Both the position numbers and the translations under genes were made by a program. Under the pieces are notes generated by a model. That model saw nothing but the letters and a program-made list of their open reading frames with translations. It had not been told where the DNA came from and made no database searches. A stretch of DNA of 64,000 nt from CAMLHP01 sp035712285 (GTDB lineage Bacteria > Gemmatimonadota > Gemmatimonadetes > Gemmatimonadales > GWC2-71-9): assembly GCA_035712285.1 (NCBI GenBank), contig DASTBA010000105.1:9010-73009 (forward strand), given 5' to 3'. This document shows, in pieces, positions 42,543 to 51,758 of this stretch (position 1 is its first letter; every line of letters starts with the position of its first letter).

Positions 42543-43252
42543 TGCCGCTGGCCTACCGTCGCGCCCTGCTCAAGATCTCGGGCGAGGCGCTGGCCGGCGA
42601 GAAGGGCCAGGGACTCGACTATGCCGTGGTCGAGGCCTTGGCGGAAGAACTCAAGGCGGTGCACGCCATGGGCGTGCACCTCTGCCTCGTGGTCGGGGGC
42701 GGCAACATCATCCGGGGCGCGGTCGCGAGCCGTGAAGGGCTGGACCGCGTCTCGGCCGACTACATGGGCATGCTCGCCACCGTCATCAACGCACTGGCGG
42801 TGCAGGACGTGCTGGAGAAGCACGGCGTGGACACGCGGGTCATGACGGCCATCCGCATGGAATCCCTGGCGGAGCCCTACATCCGGCGGCGGGCCATCCG
42901 CCACTTGGAGAAGGGGCGGCTGATCATCTTCGCCGGTGGCACCGGCAATCCGTACTTCTCCACCGACACCGCCGGCGTCCTCCGGGCGCTGGAAATCGAG
43001 GCGGAAGTCATCCTCAAGGCCACCAATGTGGATGGCATCTATACCAGCGATCCCCGCAAGAATCCGGATGCGCAGTTCATTCCGGAGCTTTCCTTCCAGG
43101 AAGCGATCGTCAGGAACTACGCCGTCATGGACGCCAACGCGTTCGGACTCTGCAAGGCCAACAACCTTCCCATCATCGTCTTCAACATGAACAGGCCCGG
43201 CGCCATCTCACGCGTGCTGCAGGGAGACCGGGTCGGGACCATCGTCCGATGA
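42542..43252 (+). CDS. pyrH: UMP kinase
   Basis: Hexameric bacterial UMP kinase of the amino-acid kinase fold, 236 residues. Shows RALLKISGEALAGE, VVGGGNIIRG, AGGTGNPYFSTDTAG and ATNVDGIYTSDP. Start overlaps the tsf stop by one base (TGATG). Confidence 0.97.
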   Translation: MPLAYRRALLKISGEALAGEKGQGLDYAVVEALAEELKAVHAMGVHLCLVVGGGNIIRGAVASREGLDRVSADYMGMLATVINALAVQDVLEKHGVDTRVMTAIRMESLAEPYIRRRAIRHLEKGRLIIFAGGTGNPYFSTDTAGVLRALEIEAEVILKATNVDGIYTSDPRKNPDAQFIPELSFQEAIVRNYAVMDANAFGLCKANNLPIIVFNMNRPGAISRVLQGDRVGTIVR

Positions 43253-43803
43253 GCACGATTCCGGAACTCGTGAAGCAGGCCAGGGAGCTCATGGCCAAGG
43301 CGGTGGATGCGACGCGGCGGGAGCTGCAGGGCATCCGGAGTGGCAAGGCGTCCCCGCAACTTCTCGATGTGGTCCGGGTGGAGGCCTACGGCAGCAGCAT
43401 GCCGCTCAATCAGGTGGCCATGGTCTCGGCCCCGGAACCCCGCATGCTGGCGGTACAGCCGTTCGACAAGGGGCTGGCGCAGGCCATCGAGAAGGCGATC
43501 CGCGATGCCGGCCTGGGCCTCAACCCGGCCAGTCAGGGCACGCTCATCCGGGTGCCGCTGCCGGCGCTCTCCGAGGAGCGGCGCAAGGAACTGGTCAAGG
43601 TGGTGCGGAAGCTGTCGGAGGAGGGAAAGGTCGCGGTGCGGCATGCGCGCACCGAGACCATCACCAGGGTCAAGAAGGTCGAGCACGTCTCCGACGATGA
43701 CAAGAGCCGTGCGGAGAAGGACCTCCAGAAGGTCACCGACGAGCACATCCGGCACATCGACGAATTGGTCTCGGTCAAGGAAGCCGAGATCATGGAAGTC
43801 TGA
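43249..43803 (+). CDS. frr: Ribosome recycling factor
   Basis: 184-residue tRNA-mimic protein that splits post-termination ribosomes with EF-G. Contains LQGIRSGKASPQLLD, NPASQGTLIRVPLPALSEERRKELVK and VKKVEHVSDDDKSRAEKDLQKVTDEHI. Overlaps pyrH by 4 bases. Confidence 0.97.
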   Translation: MSTIPELVKQARELMAKAVDATRRELQGIRSGKASPQLLDVVRVEAYGSSMPLNQVAMVSAPEPRMLAVQPFDKGLAQAIEKAIRDAGLGLNPASQGTLIRVPLPALSEERRKELVKVVRKLSEEGKVAVRHARTETITRVKKVEHVSDDDKSRAEKDLQKVTDEHIRHIDELVSVKEAEIMEV

Positions 43804-43807
43804 CGGC

Positions 43808-44548
43808 ATGACGGATGACGCGCTCGCACAGATTCGCCTGAACGGTGCGGTCCCGCAGCACATCGCGATCATCATGGACGGCAACGGCCGCTGGGCCAGG
43901 GGCCGCTCGCTCCCCCGGCCGCTCGGCCATCATGCGGGGATGAAGGCGGTGCGGGAGGTCGTGGCCGGCGGCCTCGATGCCGGCGTCGAGGTCCTGAGTC
44001 TCTTCGCCTTCAGCACCGAGAACTGGCAGCGGCCCCAGAGCGAGATCGACGCGCTGATGGGGCTGCTGGAGGAGTACATCGCGCGGGAGATGGATGAGCT
44101 GCGCGAGCGCGGCGTGCGGGTCCGGGTGCTGGGCGACCTCGACCGGCTCTCCGAGAGCGGGCGGGAGGCCATCGAGCGGGTGCTGCGGCACACCGAGGGC
44201 GGGACCGCCCTCTCGCTCAACCTCTGCATCTCGTACAGCTCGCGCGCCGAGATCACCCGTGCCGCCCGCCAGCTGGCGCAGGCGGTGGCCCAGGGACGGC
44301 TCCGGCCCGACGACATTGACGAGGATGCGTTGGGGGCCCGGCTCTACACGGCCGGCTTTCCCGACCCCGACCTGCTGATCCGCACGTCCGGCGAGATGCG
44401 CATCTCCAACTTCCTGCTCTGGCAGCTGGCCTATGCCGAGTTCTACGTGACGCCGGTGCTCTGGCCCGACTTCACCCGGGAACACCTCTTCGGGGCCATT
44501 CTCGACTTCCAGCGCCGCGACCGCCGCTTCGGGCGCGTCCCCCTCTGA
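43808..44548 (+). CDS. uppS: Undecaprenyl (polyprenyl) diphosphate synthase
   Basis: cis-prenyltransferase making the lipid carrier for cell wall polymers. The 246 residues show HIAIIMDGNGRWARGR, FAFSTENWQRP and IRTSGEMRISNFLLWQLAYAEFY. ATG 43808 lies 4 bases after frr. Consumes IPP and FPP produced by the dxs/dxr and ispA steps also encoded in the window. Confidence 0.96.
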   Translation: MTDDALAQIRLNGAVPQHIAIIMDGNGRWARGRSLPRPLGHHAGMKAVREVVAGGLDAGVEVLSLFAFSTENWQRPQSEIDALMGLLEEYIAREMDELRERGVRVRVLGDLDRLSESGREAIERVLRHTEGGTALSLNLCISYSSRAEITRAARQLAQAVAQGRLRPDDIDEDALGARLYTAGFPDPDLLIRTSGEMRISNFLLWQLAYAEFYVTPVLWPDFTREHLFGAILDFQRRDRRFGRVPL

Positions 44549-45414
44549 TGGCTGCCAATTTCGGGCGGCGAATCGGGTTCGCCGCCGTGGCCATTCCGGT
44601 TGCGCTCGGCCTCGTCTACCTGGGCGGCTGGCCGCTGGTGCTGCTGGTGGCGGCGGCCGGTGTGCTCGGCGTGAAGGAACTCTTCGCGTTCGTTCCCCAA
44701 GCCGATATCCGGCCCATGGCGGCCCCGGGCTATCTCGGCGCGGCGGTGCTGGCGCCGCTCACCTATCTGGCACTGAGCAGTACCGCCGCCGCGGCGTTCT
44801 GGGGGGCATGGTGGCCCTACGTTCTGGCGCTGGGCCTCATCGCGCTGCTCGTCTGGGTGCTCGCGGTGCGGCCGCCCGAAGGGCACCCCATCGAGGCGGC
44901 CGGTACGACACTCCTTGCCGTCGCCTACGCCGCCGCGCTCCCCGCCTTCCTGCTGGTGCTCCGCCATCACGACCGCGGGCTCATGTCCTGGGCCGGTACC
45001 TGGCTGGTCTTCTTCCCGCTCATCGTCACCTGGATCTGCGATACGTTCGCCATGCTGGGCGGCATGCTCATCGGCGGGCCGAAGCTGGCGCCGGTCGTGA
45101 GTCCCGGCAAGACGCGCTCGGGCGGCGTCGCCGGCGTGATCGGCGCGCTGCTCACCGGTGCCGTGTTCGCCTGGTGGGTGTTTCCGGCTGCCGGGGTTCA
45201 TGCCGGCATCATGCCGGTCATGTTCATCGCCCTGGTGCTTTCGATCGTGGGCCAGCTTGGAGATCTGGTGGAATCGCTCTTCAAGCGGCAGGCGGGCGTG
45301 AAGGATTCGAGCGCGCTCATTCCTGGGCACGGCGGCGTGCTGGACCGGTTCGATTCGCTCTATTTCGCCATTCCGGTGTGCGCCGCATTCTACCGGATGC
45401 TGGGGATCCAGTGA
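44548..45414 (+). CDS. cdsA: Phosphatidate cytidylyltransferase
   Basis: Integral membrane enzyme that makes CDP-diacylglycerol. 288 residues with about eight hydrophobic segments and the C-terminal signature SPGKTRSGGVAGV followed by DLVESLFKRQAGVKDSSALIPGHGGVLDRFDS. Overlaps uppS by one base and dxr by four. Confidence 0.96.
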   Translation: MAANFGRRIGFAAVAIPVALGLVYLGGWPLVLLVAAAGVLGVKELFAFVPQADIRPMAAPGYLGAAVLAPLTYLALSSTAAAAFWGAWWPYVLALGLIALLVWVLAVRPPEGHPIEAAGTTLLAVAYAAALPAFLLVLRHHDRGLMSWAGTWLVFFPLIVTWICDTFAMLGGMLIGGPKLAPVVSPGKTRSGGVAGVIGALLTGAVFAWWVFPAAGVHAGIMPVMFIALVLSIVGQLGDLVESLFKRQAGVKDSSALIPGHGGVLDRFDSLYFAIPVCAAFYRMLGIQ

Positions 45415-46544
45415 GCACCGCGACCCGTGGCGTGGCGATCCTCGGATCCACCGGCTCGATCGGCCGCAGCACGCTCGAGGTGCTGGCCCGCCAGCGTGAT
45501 CACTTCCGGGTGGTGGCGCTCACCGGCGGCTGCAACGCCGATCTCCTGGACGCGCAGGTGCGCGAATGGCATCCGGCGTATTCCGGCCTTGTCTCCGGCC
45601 CCGGCGACCGGACTGGCGGGCCCGACGTGCTGGTCGCGGCGGCGACCCGGCCGGACGCCGACATCGTGGTCAACGCCGTGGTGGGGGCCGCCGGCCTTCC
45701 GGCCACGCTGGCGGCCCTCCGCGCCGGCAAGCGGGTGGCACTCGCCAACAAGGAGTCGCTGGTCATGGCGGGCGGCCTCGTCATGGCCGCCATGCGGGAA
45801 GGGGGCGGGGAACTCGTCCCGGTGGACAGCGAGCACAGCGCCGTGCTGCAATGTCTCGCCGACCAGCGATCGGCGCCGTCGCGACTGATCCTCACGGCCT
45901 CCGGGGGCCCGTTCCGGGAGTGGGACGCGAAGCAGGTGCAGGGTGCCACGGTGGCGCAGGCGCTGGCCCATCCCACCTGGCGGATGGGGCGGAAGATCAC
46001 GGTGGACAGCGCCACGCTGGCCAACAAGGCGCTGGAGATCATCGAGGCGCACTTCCTGTTCGGCCTGTCCTACGCCCAGCTGGATGCCGTGGTGCATCCC
46101 CAGAGCATCGTGCATGCGCTGGTGGAGTTCTGCGACGGCAGCGTGATGGCGCAGGTGGGCTTTCCCACGATGGAGCTCCCCATCCTCTACGCGCTCACCT
46201 GGCCCGGGCGCCTGCCCGACGCCGGGGTGCCGCGGTTCGACCCGCTCAGGGCCAGCCCGCTCACGTTCGAGCCGGTCCGGCGGGATCTGTTTGCCGCCTT
46301 CCATGCAGGTGTTGCCGCCGGCGAGGCCGGCGGAACGATGCCCGCCGCATTCAATGCGGCGAACGAACTGGCGGTGGCTGCCTTCCTGGATGGCGGCATC
46401 CGCTTCGGCCAGATTGCCGAGATCATCCGCTACGTGCTGGACGCCCACGCCGGCGCGCCGGCCGACACCCTGGAGGCGGTCCTCGCGGCCGATGCCGCAG
46501 CCCGCCGCCGAGCGCTCGACCTGATTCGACGGACGGCCGCATGA
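45411..46544 (+). CDS. dxr: 1-deoxy-D-xylulose 5-phosphate reductoisomerase
   Basis: Second MEP pathway enzyme, NADPH-dependent. The 377 residues begin with GSTGSIGRSTLEVL and contain ALANKESLVMAGGL, PVDSEHSA and the substrate-loop WRMGRKITVDSATLANKALEIIEAHFLF. GTG start at 45411 overlaps cdsA, and its stop overlaps rseP. Confidence 0.97.
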   Translation: MSTATRGVAILGSTGSIGRSTLEVLARQRDHFRVVALTGGCNADLLDAQVREWHPAYSGLVSGPGDRTGGPDVLVAAATRPDADIVVNAVVGAAGLPATLAALRAGKRVALANKESLVMAGGLVMAAMREGGGELVPVDSEHSAVLQCLADQRSAPSRLILTASGGPFREWDAKQVQGATVAQALAHPTWRMGRKITVDSATLANKALEIIEAHFLFGLSYAQLDAVVHPQSIVHALVEFCDGSVMAQVGFPTMELPILYALTWPGRLPDAGVPRFDPLRASPLTFEPVRRDLFAAFHAGVAAGEAGGTMPAAFNAANELAVAAFLDGGIRFGQIAEIIRYVLDAHAGAPADTLEAVLAADAAARRRALDLIRRTAA

Positions 46545-47917
46545 TCGTCGCTGCTCTTGCCCTCATCGTGGTACTCGGCGTGCTCATCTTCGTGCATGAG
46601 CTCGGGCACTTCGTGGCCGCCAAGTGGGCGGGGGTGTTCGTGCATCGTTTTTCGCTGGGGATCGGGCCGCCGGTCAAGGCACTGAGCTTCCGGCGAGGGG
46701 AGACGGAGTATGCCATCTCCTGGCTGCCCCTGGGTGGCTACGTGAAGATGGCGAGCGCCGAGGAAGAGGCGATGCTCGCGTCGCTGGAGGGCGGCCGTCC
46801 GCACGAACCGGTGCCGGCCGACCGGCTGTTCGAGGCCAAGCCGCTGTGGAAGCGGATGATCATCATGGTGGCCGGCGTGACCATGAACATGCTGTTCGCC
46901 TGGGTGGTCTATGCCGGGCTCGCGCTGCACGCGGGCAAGGTCAGCAACCTGGAGACCCGGGTAGGGCTGGTGGACTCCACGGCCGTGCCGGCCGGGGCCG
47001 AGGCGCTCAGGACCCTGGCGGCCGGCGATCGCATCGTCCGCATCAACGGCGATTCGGTGGACAGCTGGAACGCGGTGCTTGACCGGATTCAGAATGCCGG
47101 CGGCCCATCGCTGGACATCGCGCTGGCGGGCGGACGGCAGGTGTCGCTCGCAATCCCGGCTGATGCGGTCGGCGAACGACTCAAGGCCTCGGCCGCGCTG
47201 GCACCCTGGCGCTCCGCCGTCCTGGACTCGGTCGTGCCGGATCGGGCGGCCGGTCTCGCCGGCCTCAGGGCCGGTGATTCGGTGGTGGCCATCAATGGCC
47301 AGCCGGTCCGGCAATGGTACGACCTGACCCGGATGGTGGAGGCGCTGCCGCACCAGCCGATCGCGGTCCAGGTGGTTCGCGCGGGGACCTTGCACGAATT
47401 CCGCTTCGTCACCGACTCGCAGGTGGTGCTCGATACCCTGGGGTCCAGCCGGGTCGTGGGTCTGCTGGGGGTCACCAGTCAGCTGCATTTCCGGCATGAT
47501 CCGCTCAGCCTGGGTGGTGCGATCACGGAGGGCTGGCAGCAGACCGCGGGCGCCGTCCAGCAGATCGGCCGGACCGTCAAGGGCATGGTGCGGGGTCACG
47601 TGGCCGGACGGGAACTGGGCGGCCCGCTGCTGATCGGGCAGCTGGCGGGCCAGAGCGCCCGGATGGGGATCGAGGTCTTCCTGGCCTTCATGGCGCTGAT
47701 CTCGGTGAACCTCGCCGTGCTGAACTTCCTGCCGATCCCCCTGCTGGACGGCGGCCAGTTCGTGTTCCTGCTGGCCGAGGGGATCCTGCGGAAGCCCCTG
47801 CCGCTCAAGGTCCGGGAAACCGCCTCGATGGTGGGGTTTGTCCTGCTGATCCTGCTCATGGTCTTTGCCTTCTCCAACGACCTCCGGCGGATCTTTGGCG
47901 GGATACTGGGGGGGTAG
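46541..47917 (+). CDS. rseP: RIP metalloprotease RseP (site-2 protease)
   Basis: Intramembrane zinc protease releasing anti-sigma factors and signal peptide remnants. 458 residues with H19-ELG-H23 in the first membrane helix, two PDZ domains (about 145-205 and 225-290) and D403 in NFLPIPLLDGGQF near the C-terminus. Two PDZ domains match the E. coli type. Last gene of the tsf run; no proS or bamA follows here, unlike in proteobacteria. Confidence 0.95.
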   Translation: MIVAALALIVVLGVLIFVHELGHFVAAKWAGVFVHRFSLGIGPPVKALSFRRGETEYAISWLPLGGYVKMASAEEEAMLASLEGGRPHEPVPADRLFEAKPLWKRMIIMVAGVTMNMLFAWVVYAGLALHAGKVSNLETRVGLVDSTAVPAGAEALRTLAAGDRIVRINGDSVDSWNAVLDRIQNAGGPSLDIALAGGRQVSLAIPADAVGERLKASAALAPWRSAVLDSVVPDRAAGLAGLRAGDSVVAINGQPVRQWYDLTRMVEALPHQPIAVQVVRAGTLHEFRFVTDSQVVLDTLGSSRVVGLLGVTSQLHFRHDPLSLGGAITEGWQQTAGAVQQIGRTVKGMVRGHVAGRELGGPLLIGQLAGQSARMGIEVFLAFMALISVNLAVLNFLPIPLLDGGQFVFLLAEGILRKPLPLKVRETASMVGFVLLILLMVFAFSNDLRRIFGGILGG

Positions 47918-47925
47918 GCCGGGAC

Positions 47926-47955
47926 TTGCCCGGCGGTGGGAAACGGGGTTATCTT
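47926..47955 (+). promoter_or_regulatory. Predicted promoter of rpsO
   Basis: TTGCCC at 47926-47931, 18 bases, TATCTT at 47950-47955, giving transcription from about 47962 and a 48-base leader before the rpsO ATG. The site begins 8 bases after the rseP stop. Confidence 0.5.
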
Positions 47956-48009
47956 GCTGAGCTTGGAGAGTTTACGGACTTGGCGGCGGACAACGAGGAC
48001 ACAGCGCGC

Positions 48010-48270
48010 ATGACGTTTGACAAGCAGCCGGTGCTGGAGAAGTACCGGGCCCACGAGACGGACACCGGTTCCACCCGGCTTCAGGTGGCGGTGCTCACCG
48101 AGCGGATCAACTCGCTCACCGATCATTTCCGCACCCATCCCAAGGATCACCACAGCCGCCGCGGCCTGCTCAAGATGGTGGGCACCCGCCGCCGGCTCCT
48201 GACCTACCTCCGGCGCACGGACCTGGACGGGTACCGCGCGCTGATCGAGGAACTGGGTCTCCGCCACTAG
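48010..48270 (+). CDS. rpsO: 30S ribosomal protein S15
   Basis: 86-residue helical protein binding 16S rRNA helices 20-22. Contains HETDTGSTRLQVAVLTERINSLTDHFRTHPKDHHSRRGLLKMVGTRRRLL. ATG 48010 is chosen for the normal N-terminus, although an upstream in-frame TTG exists. Followed by pnp, a conserved pairing. Confidence 0.97.
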   Translation: MTFDKQPVLEKYRAHETDTGSTRLQVAVLTERINSLTDHFRTHPKDHHSRRGLLKMVGTRRRLLTYLRRTDLDGYRALIEELGLRH

Positions 48271-48285
48271 CACACAGCGATGGTC

Positions 48286-48318
48286 AGGGCGTCTCGGTCA
48301 TGGGGACCGGGACGCCCT
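48286..48318 (+). promoter_or_regulatory. Long hairpin between rpsO and pnp
   Basis: AGGGCGTC-T-CGGTC (48286-48299) pairs with GACCG-G-GACGCCCT (48305-48318): 13 Watson-Crick pairs plus one T-G wobble, around a 5-base ATGGG loop. No T tract, so not a plain terminator. In E. coli a hairpin in the same rpsO-pnp position is cut by RNase III and used for PNPase autoregulation; the same role here is an inference. Confidence 0.65.
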
Positions 48319-48366
48319 CTGCGCATTGGGCGCCGCGCTGCCACAGAGAGAGAAACGGACAAAGAC

Positions 48367-50454
48367 GTGACCGTACAGAAAATCGAAACCGAGTTCGCGG
48401 GACGCGCGCTCAAGCTGGAAACCGGGCGCATGGCCAAGCAGGCCGCCGGCTCCGCCCTCGTGCAGTTCGGGGACACCATGGTGCTGGCCGCCGTGACGGT
48501 GTCGCCCAATGTCTCCACCCTGCCGTTCTTTCCCCTCACCGTCGAATACCGCGAGAAGACCTACGCCGCCGGCAAGATCCCGGGCGGGTTCCTCAAGCGT
48601 GAGGGCCGACCGTCGGACGAGGAGATCCTTGCCGCGCGCCTGATCGACCGCTCCATCCGCCCCCTCTTTCCCGAGGGCTTCAAGAACGAGGTCCAGGTCT
48701 TCGTGACGGTGCTCTCCGCCGATCAGGAGAACGACGCGGACATCGTGGGCATGGTGGCGGCCTCCACGGCGCTGGCGCTGAGCGAGGTGCCGTGGAACGG
48801 GCCGCTGGCCGCGGTGCGGGTGGGCCGCGTGGACGGGAACTGGATCCTGAACCCGACCTTCCAGCAGCTCGACGCCTCCACGATTGACCTGGTCGTCAGT
48901 GGCTCGGCCGATTCCATCGTGATGGTCGAGGGCGGCGCGCTGGAGGTCTCCGAGCAGGAGATGCTGGACGCGCTCGGCGTGGCCCAGAAGGGCATCGCGG
49001 AGCTCATCAAGACCCAGAAGAAGATCCTGGACAAGGCCAAGGCCGAGAAGATGGCCTGGAAGAAGGCCGAGCCGAACGCCGAGCTGGGCGCCGCGGTGCG
49101 GAAGCTGGCGGAGAAGAAGATCGCCGGCGCCATGAACGCCAAGGACAAGGGCGGTCGCGCCGACAACCTGCGCGCCGTGCGGGACGAGGTCTTCGCCGCG
49201 CTGGCCGAGACCTATCCGGAGGGCCAGAAGGAGATCGCCGCCGAGCTCGAGGAGATCGAGTACCGCGCCATGCGGGCCCAGGTGCTGGACAAGGGCGAGC
49301 GGGTGGATGGCCGGGATACCGACACCGTCCGGCCGATCACCATCGATTCCAGCGTGCTGCCGCGCGCCCACGGCTCGGCGCTCTTCACCCGGGGCGAGAC
49401 CCAGGCGCTAGTGAGCGTCACGCTCGGCACCGCCGATGACGAGCAGCGGCTCGACAGCATCGACGTGGCCGGCGAGACCACCAAGTCGTTCATGCTGCAC
49501 TACAACTTCCCGCCCTTCTCGACGGGCGAGGTCAAGATGATCCGCGGCACCAGCCGCCGCGAGATCGGGCATGGCGCGCTGGCCGAGCGGGCGCTCCAGC
49601 CGCTGCTGCCGGAGTACGACACCTTCCCGTACACCCTGCGCGTGGTGTCGGAAATCCTCGAGTCCAACGGCTCGTCCTCGATGGCCACCGTCTGCGGCGG
49701 CTCGCTCGCGCTGATGGATGCCGGCGTGCCGATGAAGGCGCCCTGCGCCGGTGTGGCGATGGGGCTCATCAAGGAAGGGAAGAAGGTCGCCATCCTCACC
49801 GACATCCTGGGCTCCGAGGATCACCTCGGCGACATGGACTTCAAGGTGGCGGGCACCGAGAAGGGCATCACCTCCATCCAGATGGACATCAAGATCGAGG
49901 GACTGGATCTCGCGATCATGGCCGAGGCGCTGGAGAAGGCCCGGAACGGCCGGCTGCACATCCTCAAGGAGATGAAGAAGGCCCTGGCCGCGCCGCGGGC
50001 GGATCTCTCGCCCTATGCGCCGCGCATCGTGACGGTGCAGATCAAGCCCGACAAGATCGGCGACGTGATCGGGCCCAAGGGCAAGACGGTCCGGGGCATC
50101 CAGGACGCCACCGGCGCCAAGATCTCGATCGAGGACAGCGGCGTCATCACCATCGCCGGCGTGGGTCCCGAGACCATCGAGAAGGCACGCGCCATGATCG
50201 CGGCCATCACCACCGAGCCCGAGGTGGGCAAGGTGTACGAGGGCCCGGTCAAGAGCACCACGCCGTTCGGCGCCTTCGTGGAGATCCTGCCCGGCGTCGA
50301 GGGGCTGCTCCATATCTCGGAGCTGCAGCACGGCCGCACCGAGAAGACCGAGGATGTGGTCAAGGCCGGTGACGTGGTGCAGGTGAAACTGCTCTCGGTG
50401 GATGAGCGCGGCCGCATGAAGCTGTCCCGCAAGGCGCTACTTCCCAAGGAGTAG
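48367..50454 (+). CDS. pnp: Polyribonucleotide nucleotidyltransferase
   Basis: 3'-5' phosphorolytic exoribonuclease. 695 residues from GTG 48367: two RNase PH-like cores (GSALVQFGDTMVLAAVTVSP; GSALFTRGETQALVSVTLGT) joined by a helical domain, the catalytic stretch LTDILGSEDHLGDMDFKVAGT, then KH (IGDVIGPKGKTVRGIQDATGAKI) and S1 (FGAFVEILPGVEGLLHISEL) domains. With RNase Y, also in this window, it makes up core RNA decay. Confidence 0.98.
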   Translation: MTVQKIETEFAGRALKLETGRMAKQAAGSALVQFGDTMVLAAVTVSPNVSTLPFFPLTVEYREKTYAAGKIPGGFLKREGRPSDEEILAARLIDRSIRPLFPEGFKNEVQVFVTVLSADQENDADIVGMVAASTALALSEVPWNGPLAAVRVGRVDGNWILNPTFQQLDASTIDLVVSGSADSIVMVEGGALEVSEQEMLDALGVAQKGIAELIKTQKKILDKAKAEKMAWKKAEPNAELGAAVRKLAEKKIAGAMNAKDKGGRADNLRAVRDEVFAALAETYPEGQKEIAAELEEIEYRAMRAQVLDKGERVDGRDTDTVRPITIDSSVLPRAHGSALFTRGETQALVSVTLGTADDEQRLDSIDVAGETTKSFMLHYNFPPFSTGEVKMIRGTSRREIGHGALAERALQPLLPEYDTFPYTLRVVSEILESNGSSSMATVCGGSLALMDAGVPMKAPCAGVAMGLIKEGKKVAILTDILGSEDHLGDMDFKVAGTEKGITSIQMDIKIEGLDLAIMAEALEKARNGRLHILKEMKKALAAPRADLSPYAPRIVTVQIKPDKIGDVIGPKGKTVRGIQDATGAKISIEDSGVITIAGVGPETIEKARAMIAAITTEPEVGKVYEGPVKSTTPFGAFVEILPGVEGLLHISELQHGRTEKTEDVVKAGDVVQVKLLSVDERGRMKLSRKALLPKE

Positions 50455-50461
50455 CCGCGGG

Positions 50462-51718
50462 GTGGAAACGGTCCGGCTGGACGAGGGGCTGTTCCGGAGC
50501 ACTGCGCCCAATGGGCTGGTGGTGCTGTCGGAGCAGCTCCCGTGGCTCCGGTCCACGGCGATCGGCGTCTGGGTCGGCACCGCCAGCGCGCACGAGGCCC
50601 GAGACAAGATGGGCCTGTCGCACCTGCTGGAGCACATGGTGTTCAAGGGCACCGAGCGGCGCAGCGCCCGGCAGATCGCCCTCGAGCTCGAGGTGCGGGG
50701 CGGCAGCCTGGACGCCTACACCGGCCGTGACAACACCAGCTTCCAGGCGCACGTGCTGGATGCCGACCTCCCCCTCGCCGTGGACATCCTCACCGATCTC
50801 GTCCGCCGGCCGCTCCTGCGTCCCCAGGACCTCGACGCCGAGCGGCGGGTGGTCATCGAGGAGATCAGCGGCGTGGAGGATACGCCGGACGACCTGGTCT
50901 TCGACCTGCACGCCGGCACGCTCTGGTCTCCTCATCCGTACGGCTATTCGATCCTCGGCTCCCGCGAGTCGGTCTCCGCCCTTCAGGTCTCCGACCTCCG
51001 CGCGCTCCACGAGGGGGCGTATTTCACCGGCAACTGCGTGATCGCGGCGGCGGGCAACCTGGAGCACGAGGAGCTGCTCGCCGGGCTGGAACGCGAGGGC
51101 TGGTTCACCGGGCGGGAGTCACGCGCGGCGCTGGATCCGGTGACGCCCGCGCCGGCACGGCGCGGCGTCGAGCGGTGGGAAGGGCGGGACACCTCCCAGT
51201 GCCACATCGTCTTCGGCACCGATACCTTCCCCGCGCGCGATCCGCGCCGCTTTGCGCTGGCGATCCTCGCCAACGTGTTCGGCGGCGGGATGTCGAGCCG
51301 GCTGTTCCAGCGGGTCCGGGAGGAGCTGGGACTGGCCTACGCCGTCTATGCCTATCACCAGCTCTTCCAGTCGGGCGGCCAGCTGGGCGTCTACGTGGGC
51401 ACCCAGCCGGAGTCGGCGGATGCGGCGTGCGATGCCATTCGGGCCGAGTTCGATCGCATGGCCACCGGCTCGCTCTCGCCGGATGAGCTCGCGCACGGGA
51501 AGGTCCAGCTCAAGGGGCAGATCATGCTGGCGCTGGAGAGCCCGATCAGCCGGATGAGCCGGCTCGCGTCCAGCGAGCGGATGGAGGAGCGGTACCGGCC
51601 GCTCGACGAGGTGCTGGGCCTCGTGGATGCGGTCACGGCGGAGGATGTGGCGGCGGCCGCGGCCGAGTTCTTTCCCAGCGAGCGCCAGACGGTGCTTCGG
51701 CTCGGTCCGGCGGCGTGA
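50462..51718 (+). CDS. M16 family zinc peptidase (MlpA/PqqL-like)
   Basis: Insulinase-family peptidase of 418 residues with the inverted zinc motif H54-LLE57-H58 and the downstream glutamate in RRVVIEEISGVEDTPDD. The C-terminal half holds FGGGMSSRLFQRVREELGLAYAVYAY. No signal peptide, so probably cytoplasmic. It follows pnp directly, 7 bases away, the same order as pnp-ymxG in Bacillus. Substrate unknown. Confidence 0.92.
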   Translation: METVRLDEGLFRSTAPNGLVVLSEQLPWLRSTAIGVWVGTASAHEARDKMGLSHLLEHMVFKGTERRSARQIALELEVRGGSLDAYTGRDNTSFQAHVLDADLPLAVDILTDLVRRPLLRPQDLDAERRVVIEEISGVEDTPDDLVFDLHAGTLWSPHPYGYSILGSRESVSALQVSDLRALHEGAYFTGNCVIAAAGNLEHEELLAGLEREGWFTGRESRAALDPVTPAPARRGVERWEGRDTSQCHIVFGTDTFPARDPRRFALAILANVFGGGMSSRLFQRVREELGLAYAVYAYHQLFQSGGQLGVYVGTQPESADAACDAIRAEFDRMATGSLSPDELAHGKVQLKGQIMLALESPISRMSRLASSERMEERYRPLDEVLGLVDAVTAEDVAAAAAEFFPSERQTVLRLGPAA

Positions 51719-51758
51719 CGTCAGGGGCAGGTTCACTTCAACAGGTGGCGAATTCGCG

